The position numbers were made by a program, and so were the translations under genes. The notes beneath the pieces were generated by a model that saw only the letters and a list, made by a program, of their open reading frames with translations, was not told the DNA's origin and searched no databases. Below, piece by piece: positions 60,886 through 64,000 of a stretch of 64,000 bases of DNA. The stretch comes from Saccharothrix coeruleofusca (GTDB taxonomy: Bacteria > Actinomycetota > Actinomycetes > Mycobacteriales > Pseudonocardiaceae). The stretch is from contig NZ_BMRG01000015.1 of assembly GCF_014648515.1 (NCBI RefSeq), positions 1 to 64,000 on the forward strand, in the 5' to 3' direction. The first letter of the stretch is position 1. Each line of letters starts with the position of its first letter.

Positions 60886-62062
60886 GGCGCTCCTCCCTCG
60901 GAGTGCTCAGCCACGCGCGCAGCTCGGCGCCGTGCTCGTCGAGGTCGGGCGGGGGCAGCCGGTAGACGGCGGGGGTCTCGGAGAAGCGGATCGGGTGCCG
61001 TGTGGTCGGCACCGCGCGCTCGCCCTCGCCGACCACGACCACCGGGTCCAGCTCGAACCGCTCCGCCATGGCGAACCCCCCGTCGATGGTGTTGATCGGC
61101 CCGCAGGGCACCCCGGCGGCCACGAGCAGGTCGAACCACTCGACCGCGCCGCGCGTGGCCAGCCGCTGGACCAGCACCGGGCGCAGCTGATCGCGGTTGC
61201 GGGTGCGGTCGGCGTTGCGGGCGAAGCGCGGGTCGTCGGGCACCTCGGGCAGCCCCAGCACCTGGCACAGCTTGCGGAACTGGCCGTCGTTGGCCGCGGC
61301 GACGATCAGGTCGTGGTCGGCGGTGGGCAGCGGCTCGTACGGGAAGACGCTGGGGTGGGCGTTGCCCATCCGGTACGGCACGGTGCCGCCCGCCACGAAC
61401 GCGGAGCTGTGGTTGACCAGGCCGGTCAGCGCCGAGGACAGCAGGTTGACCTCGACGTGCTGGCCCCGCCCGGTGGCCTCGCGGTGGCGCAGCGCGGCCA
61501 GCACGCCGATGGCGGCGTGGTTGCCCGCCATCACGTCGAACACCGAGATGCCCGCGCGGTAGGGCGGCCCGTCGGGGTCGCCGGTGAGGCTCATCAGCCC
61601 GGAGATCGCCTGCACCATCAGGTCGTAGCCGGGCACGTGCCCGCCCGCACCCGAGCCGAACCCGGTGATCGAGGCGTAGACCGCGGCCGGGTTGTCCGCG
61701 CGCACGCTGTCGTAGTCCAGGCCGTACTTGGCCATGCCGCCGGGCTTGAAGTTCTCGATCACCACGTCCGCTCGCCGCACCAGCTCGCGGGCCAGGCGCG
61801 CGTCGGCCTCCTCGCGCAGGTCCAGCACGATGGAGCGCTTGCCGCGGTTGACGCCGAGGTAGTAGGTGGAGACTTCGTCGCGCACCGGGGGCACCCAGGT
61901 GCGCGTCTCGTCGCCGCGCGGCCCCTCCACCTTGACCACCTCGGCGCCCAGGTCGGCCAGCAGCATGGTCGCGTAGGGGCCCGCGAGCACCCTGGAGAAG
62001 TCGGCGACCAGGATTCCCGCGAGCGGTCCCGCGGTGGTTGGGGCAGCACTGTTGTCCGTCAT
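60878..62062 (-). CDS. CaiB/BaiF-family (class III) CoA-transferase
   Basis: This 394-residue enzyme moves CoA between carboxylic acids. Family motifs: ILVADFSRVLAGPYATMLLA near 17, LGAEVVKVEGPRGDETR, VNRGKRSIVLDL, and YDLMVQAISGLMSLTG followed by the probable catalytic Asp in ISVFDVMAGNHA. The ATG at 62062 is the family start. It lies between the lyase-like gene and the amidohydrolase. A CGGAC-RATC-GTCCG palindrome lies 27-40 bp upstream. Confidence 0.9.
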   Translation of the reverse strand: MTDNSAAPTTAGPLAGILVADFSRVLAGPYATMLLADLGAEVVKVEGPRGDETRTWVPPVRDEVSTYYLGVNRGKRSIVLDLREEADARLARELVRRADVVIENFKPGGMAKYGLDYDSVRADNPAAVYASITGFGSGAGGHVPGYDLMVQAISGLMSLTGDPDGPPYRAGISVFDVMAGNHAAIGVLAALRHREATGRGQHVEVNLLSSALTGLVNHSSAFVAGGTVPYRMGNAHPSVFPYEPLPTADHDLIVAAANDGQFRKLCQVLGLPEVPDDPRFARNADRTRNRDQLRPVLVQRLATRGAVEWFDLLVAAGVPCGPINTIDGGFAMAERFELDPVVVVGEGERAVPTTRHPIRFSETPAVYRLPPPDLDEHGAELRAWLSTPREERRG

Positions 62063-62084
62063 CCCGATCCGCACTGTTGTCCGT
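62048..62084. repeat. 12-bp direct repeat at the CoA-transferase start
   Basis: ACTGTTGTCCGT occurs at 62048-62059 and again at 62073-62084, spanning the start codon. The GTCCG part matches the half-site of the adjacent palindrome and may be extra operator half-sites. Confidence 0.5.
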
Positions 62085-62088
62085 ACAG

Positions 62089-62102
62089 CGGACGATCGTC
62101 CG
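62089..62102. promoter_or_regulatory. IclR-type operator candidate before the CoA-transferase gene
   Basis: CGGACGATCGTCCG is a perfect 14-bp palindrome. A nearly identical site precedes the amidohydrolase gene. The IclR-family gene at the window edge is the likely binder. Confidence 0.65.
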
Positions 62103-62145
62103 TTGAATTGAGCATCGGTCACCCCGTGGGCGGCGTCAAGACCGG

Positions 62146-63591
62146 TCAGCCCTGGCCGTGAGTGGTCGCGCTGCGGTAGTCGGTGTAGGTGTAGGGGTTG
62201 TCGAGCACCTCGGCGGTGGGGACGTCCGGGTTCATCCCCTTCCGCCACGCCTCCTCGCCGAGTTCCGCGCGCAGGTGCTCGACGGTCCGCTCCACGCGCG
62301 AGCGGACCGCCGCCAGGTCGACGCCCACCAGCCGGTGGTCGCGCTTGACCACCCGCCCGTCGACCAGCACCGTGTCCACGTCGCCGCGCTGGGCCTGGAA
62401 CACGACGTGGCCGTACGGGTTGAGCAGCGGGAACATCACCGGCGACCGCTCGTTGCGGATCAGCACCAGGTCGGCCTTCTTGCCCACCTCGACGCTGCCC
62501 AGGTCGGCCTCGCGGCCCAGCGCCCGCGCCCCGCCCAGGGTGGCCCACTCGACGACCTGCTCGGCCCGCAGCGCCGAGTGCGTGACGGTCTCCCCCTCGG
62601 CGTGGGCCGCCAGGTGCTCGCGGGCGCGGTCGGCGCTGAGCGTGGCGCGCATGGCGGAGAACAGGTCCCCGCTCCACCACACCGAGGTGTCCATCGACAG
62701 CGACACCGGGATGCCGTGGGCGCGGATGGCCCAGGTGGGCGGGTAGCCCTGGCCCGCGCTCTGCTCGCTCTCGGTCGACACCGACACCGAGCCGCCGGTC
62801 GCGGCGATGCGGTGGTAGGAGTCGGCGGACAGCGAGGCCGCGTGCACGTAGACCGTCCCCGGCGTCATGAAGCCGTGCTCGTGCATCAGCCGGATGCCGT
62901 CGTCCCCGGTGGCGCCCCAGACGCCCGCGTGGGTGGTCACCGCCAGCCCGAGGTCGCGGGCCACCTCGAAGGCGGGCTTCTCGGGGAAGGCCGGGTCGCC
63001 GGTGACGTCGAAGGCCAGCTGGAAGCCGAGCATGTCGTCACCGGTGGTCCGGCGGGAGAAGAAGTCCCGGAACTCGGGGGTGGCCGTCCACGACGCGGGC
63101 GCGTCGTGGATGTTGCCGTAGGCCAGCACGAACCGGCCGGGCACCGCGCGCAGGGCGTCCACCGCGGCGTCCGCGTGCTCGGTGGTCCGCAGCCCGTGCG
63201 ACCAGTCGACCGTCGTGGTCACGCCCGCGTCCAGCGCCTCGACCGCGCCCAGCAGGTTGCCCGCGTAGACGTCCTCCGGGCGGAAGACCCGCCCCCACTC
63301 CAGGTAGTACCAGACGAAGTACTGGGTCAGCGTCCAGTCGGCGCCGTAGCCGCGCATCGCGGTCTGCCACAGGTGCCGGTGGGTGTCGATCATGCCCGGC
63401 ATGACGATGCCGCCGGTCGCGTCGATCTCCACCGCGCCGTCGGGGGCAGGCAGCCGCGGTCCGACCGCGGCGATCCGGTCGCCCACGACCAGCACGTCGT
63501 GGTCGGGCAGCACCCGGCGCCCGGCGTCGAGGGTGAGGACGGTGCCCCCACGCAGGACCAGGGGGCGGCGGTCGTCGGCGGGCTCGCTCAT
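62146..63591 (-). CDS. Amidohydrolase-family deaminase/hydrolase
   Basis: This 481-residue metal-dependent hydrolase belongs to the cytosine-deaminase/AtzB-TrzN branch. Metal and substrate motifs: GMIDTHRHLWQTAMRGYGAD near 60, TTHAGVWG near 205, VHAASLS near 237, and SMDTSVWWSGDLFSAMR near 285 with the metal-binding Asp. It hydrolyses C-N, C-Cl or similar bonds on a ring or amide. The ATG at 63591 follows GAGGAG. It is the first gene after the regulator in the catabolic cluster; the substrate is unknown but should lead to the CoA and ring-cleavage steps encoded downstream. Confidence 0.88.
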   Translation of the reverse strand: MSEPADDRRPLVLRGGTVLTLDAGRRVLPDHDVLVVGDRIAAVGPRLPAPDGAVEIDATGGIVMPGMIDTHRHLWQTAMRGYGADWTLTQYFVWYYLEWGRVFRPEDVYAGNLLGAVEALDAGVTTTVDWSHGLRTTEHADAAVDALRAVPGRFVLAYGNIHDAPASWTATPEFRDFFSRRTTGDDMLGFQLAFDVTGDPAFPEKPAFEVARDLGLAVTTHAGVWGATGDDGIRLMHEHGFMTPGTVYVHAASLSADSYHRIAATGGSVSVSTESEQSAGQGYPPTWAIRAHGIPVSLSMDTSVWWSGDLFSAMRATLSADRAREHLAAHAEGETVTHSALRAEQVVEWATLGGARALGREADLGSVEVGKKADLVLIRNERSPVMFPLLNPYGHVVFQAQRGDVDTVLVDGRVVKRDHRLVGVDLAAVRSRVERTVEHLRAELGEEAWRKGMNPDVPTAEVLDNPYTYTDYRSATTHGQG

Positions 63592-63634
63592 CCGACTACT
63601 CCTCGGCATCGTCGCACGGTCGAGTGACCACGAT

Positions 63635-63650
63635 GCGGACAATCGTCCGC
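63635..63650. promoter_or_regulatory. IclR-type operator candidate before the amidohydrolase gene
   Basis: GCGGACAATCGTCCGC has 6-bp arms and a central AATC. It differs from the site at 62089 by one central base. It lies between the regulator and amidohydrolase genes, 44 bp before the amidohydrolase start. Confidence 0.7.
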
Positions 63651-63695
63651 AGGCGCAGTGTTCAACCTCGGCCGGTGCGCGTCAACCCCCGGCGC

Positions 63696-64000
63696 TCAGG
63701 CGACGGTGACCACTGCGTGCGGCGCGGTGTCCAGCCGCGCGAAGTCGGCGCTGATCTCGCCCGCGGTGTGCAGCAGCAGGGGCAGGTGGTGCTCCACCAT
63801 GCGCTCCACCGAGGTCTCGGCCGCGTGGCAGGTGACGTTCACCCCGGCGACGACCCGGCCCGCGCCGTCGCGCAGCGGCGCGGCGATGGAGCGGATGCCG
63901 GGGGCCAACTGCTCGTCGGTCAGCGCCCAACCGCGCGCGCGGACCTCCCGCAGCACCGCGTCGCGCTCGGCGCGGTCGGGTCGCCAGCGCGGCACCAGGC
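63696..64000 (-). CDS. IclR-family regulator, C-terminal part (cut by window edge)
   Basis: About 100 C-terminal residues of an IclR effector-binding domain are present. Landmarks are GWALTDEQLAPGIRSIAAPL and AGRVVAGVNVTCHA, followed by VERMVEHHLPLLLHTAGEIS. This matches the PcaR/PcaU type that responds to aromatic catabolites. The helix-turn-helix lies beyond the right edge. It is upstream of the amidohydrolase on the same strand, with the operator candidate between. Confidence 0.85.
   Translation of the reverse strand, partial: LVPRWRPDRAERDAVLREVRARGWALTDEQLAPGIRSIAAPLRDGAGRVVAGVNVTCHAAETSVERMVEHHLPLLLHTAGEISADFARLDTAPHAVVTVA

Overview
This is a high-GC chromosome segment from an actinomycete. 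GTG and TTG starts, codons ending in G or C, and the gene families (AfsR/SARP regulator, snapalysin, Spo0M, MMPL, HelR, ECF41 and ECF42 sigma factors) point to a filamentous actinobacterium. Pseudonocardiales is my best guess. I see no rRNA, tRNA, CRISPR array or intact transposon.

Layout. 0.3-7.7 kb: acidic small protein, hemerythrin, phosphate uptake pair (PhoU-like plus Pit), zinc alcohol dehydrogenase, exported serine hydrolase, NarL-type two-component system. 7.7-17.3 kb: AhpD-like protein, then an exported-enzyme block (sialidase, M23 peptidase, SH3 protein), a large SARP regulator, a second SH3 protein and a PhoD phosphatase. 17.4-25.2 kb: TetR-controlled MMPL exporter, two membrane proteins, RtcB RNA ligase, a secreted small protein, an SsuD-like flavin enzyme and an acetyltransferase. 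25.3-30.2 kb: a minus-strand sulfone/sulfonate sulfur-scavenging operon headed by a short leader peptide and holding two collapsed gene remnants. 30.3-36.0 kb: a HelR-type RNA polymerase motor and an FAD monooxygenase, each preceded by a palindrome resembling the rifamycin-associated element (RAE). Between them lie an ECF41 sigma factor and a divergent AhpD-like gene. 36.1-41.8 kb: hypothetical and HAF-repeat proteins, MerR regulator, two CNNM membrane proteins and Spo0M. 41.8-46.4 kb: AMP-ligase, flavin oxidoreductase and aromatic amino-acid lyase around a perfect palindrome. 46.4-53.2 kb: OmpR two-component system, ECF42/DGPF pair, TetR, P450 and aldo/keto reductase. 53.3-59.1 kb: GntR, PucR, D-amino-acid dehydrogenase-like protein, Gre-like factor, zinc ribbon and snapalysin. 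59.2-64 kb: a catabolic cluster (intradiol dioxygenase, citryl-CoA lyase-like, CoA-transferase, amidohydrolase) ending in an IclR regulator cut by the window edge.

How parts work together. The clearest regulatory circuits read from the DNA are: (i) ECF41-type promoters (TGTCACA-N16-CGTC/CATC) before the sigma gene, before its divergent AhpD-like neighbour, and before the paralogous AhpD-like gene 25 kb away; (ii) two RAE-like elements tying helR and the FAD monooxygenase to one probable rifamycin response; (iii) a sulfur leader peptide upstream of sfnG; (iv) matching CGGAC-RATC-GTCCG palindromes before two genes of the terminal catabolic cluster. All functions are inferred from sequence patterns read by eye; no database search was run.
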